This document shows positions 5,096 to 5,402 of a stretch of 5,402 nt of DNA, piece after piece. The translations under genes and the position numbers were made by a program. Each line of letters starts with the position of its first letter. Position 1 is the stretch's first letter. This stretch comes from Clostridiales bacterium UBA4821 (GTDB taxonomy: Bacteria > Bacillota > Clostridia > Acetivibrionales > UBA4821), in contig DHFP01000040.1 in assembly GCA_002402315.1 (NCBI GenBank), positions 1-5,402 of the forward strand, read 5' to 3'. Under the pieces are notes generated by a model. It was not told where the DNA came from, did no database searches, and worked only from the letters and a program-made list of their open reading frames with translations.

Positions 5096-5402
5096 ATGAA
5101 GCTTAATTACGATAAGAAGTCCAATGATCCTACTTACTTCATTCAGGTGGGGTTCCGTAACGGTAAAAAGACTTCAACCAGAAATGTGAAGAGGATCGGC
5201 AAGCATTCCGAACTGCTGGCCATCGATCCCGACCCTCTTGCTTACGCTAAAAGGAAAGTGTTGGAAGCTAACGAAGCTCAAAAACACAACAAACTCAGCA
5301 TGAGTTTTGAGATTGATTTTGATAAGAAACTGACCGCCACCAGTGACATAGCATCCAAGTCGAACCTTTTGAACACCGGCTACATAATTTTGCAGAAGGT
5401 CT
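5096..5402 (+). CDS. IS1634 family transposase, N-terminal part
   Basis: The frame from ATG 5096 stays open to the window edge and gives 102 residues beginning MKLNYDKKSNDPTYFIQVGF, followed by RNGKKTSTRNVKRIGKHSEL and DPLAYAKRKV. This is the characteristic N-terminal region of IS1634-type DDE transposases, with the typical GKKTSTRNV and IGKHSELL motifs. It then runs through FEIDFDKKLTATSD and LNTGYIILQKV. The catalytic DDE residues lie further on and are not in view, so intactness cannot be judged. The start follows a weak GAGAAAGAAG site, which is common for transposases held at low expression. It is read away from the XRE operon and is separated from it by a terminator. Confidence 0.92.
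   Translation, partial: MKLNYDKKSNDPTYFIQVGFRNGKKTSTRNVKRIGKHSELLAIDPDPLAYAKRKVLEANEAQKHNKLSMSFEIDFDKKLTATSDIASKSNLLNTGYIILQKV

Larger units (their letters stand above)
4995..5402 (+). mobile_element. Left part of an IS1634-type insertion sequence (cut by the window edge)
   Basis: The region holds the transposase start and its promoter. The exact left end is not known: terminal inverted repeats can only be found by comparison with the right end, which is outside the window. Between the terminator and the gene lies a repeat of TTTGTTGT (4993-5000 and 5017-5024), a possible transposase-binding feature near the end. The coding part is visibly richer in G and C than the neighbouring operon, as expected for an element of separate origin. 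Confidence 0.6.

Overview
The window looks like an accessory (island-like) segment of a low-GC Gram-positive genome, most likely a Clostridia-type Firmicute. The reasons are AT-rich sequence, strong AGGAGG-type ribosome binding sites, U-tract terminators and a transposase of the IS1634 type common in that group. The assignment is an inference from sequence style; no rRNA or tRNA gene is present to confirm it.

Left part, plus strand (1-1979): a RhuM-family gene is followed by a gene for a protein with a long N-terminal coiled coil and a C-terminal domain carrying an R-x4-H motif of the HEPN ribonuclease type. They lie about 50 bases apart in one direction and may be co-transcribed. RhuM carries a perfect 17-bp inverted repeat in its coding sequence. 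Bases 1980-2366 hold no convincing gene. They contain hairpins, one good candidate terminator, a 19-codon ORF of unknown meaning, and a perfect 15-bp bidirectional terminator that separates two converging transcription units.

Middle part, minus strand (4807 down to 2330): one compact operon starts at a textbook sigma-A promoter (TTGACA-N17-TATAAT). In order it encodes an XRE-family regulator, a 125-residue protein of unknown function, an ImmA/IrrE-type zinc metallopeptidase, two tiny ORFs lying in an imperfect tandem duplication, a 47-residue basic small protein, a 57-residue YjzC-like small protein and a 92-residue DUF3892-like protein. The operon ends at the shared terminator. The gaps between the annotated genes are 1, 3 and 10 bases at the tight junctions, and most genes have strong ribosome binding sites. 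A repressor plus an ImmA-type protease is the known switch of several integrative elements and prophages. Here it drives small proteins rather than an integrase, and this is the most interesting organisation in the window.

Right part, plus strand (4808-5402): a non-coding or remnant stretch holds a 31-codon ORF of unknown origin and a terminator. It is followed by the start of an IS1634-family transposase, with its own extended -10 promoter, that runs off the right edge. The insertion sequence is visibly more GC-rich than its neighbours. No CRISPR array, tRNA, rRNA or integrase gene was seen.
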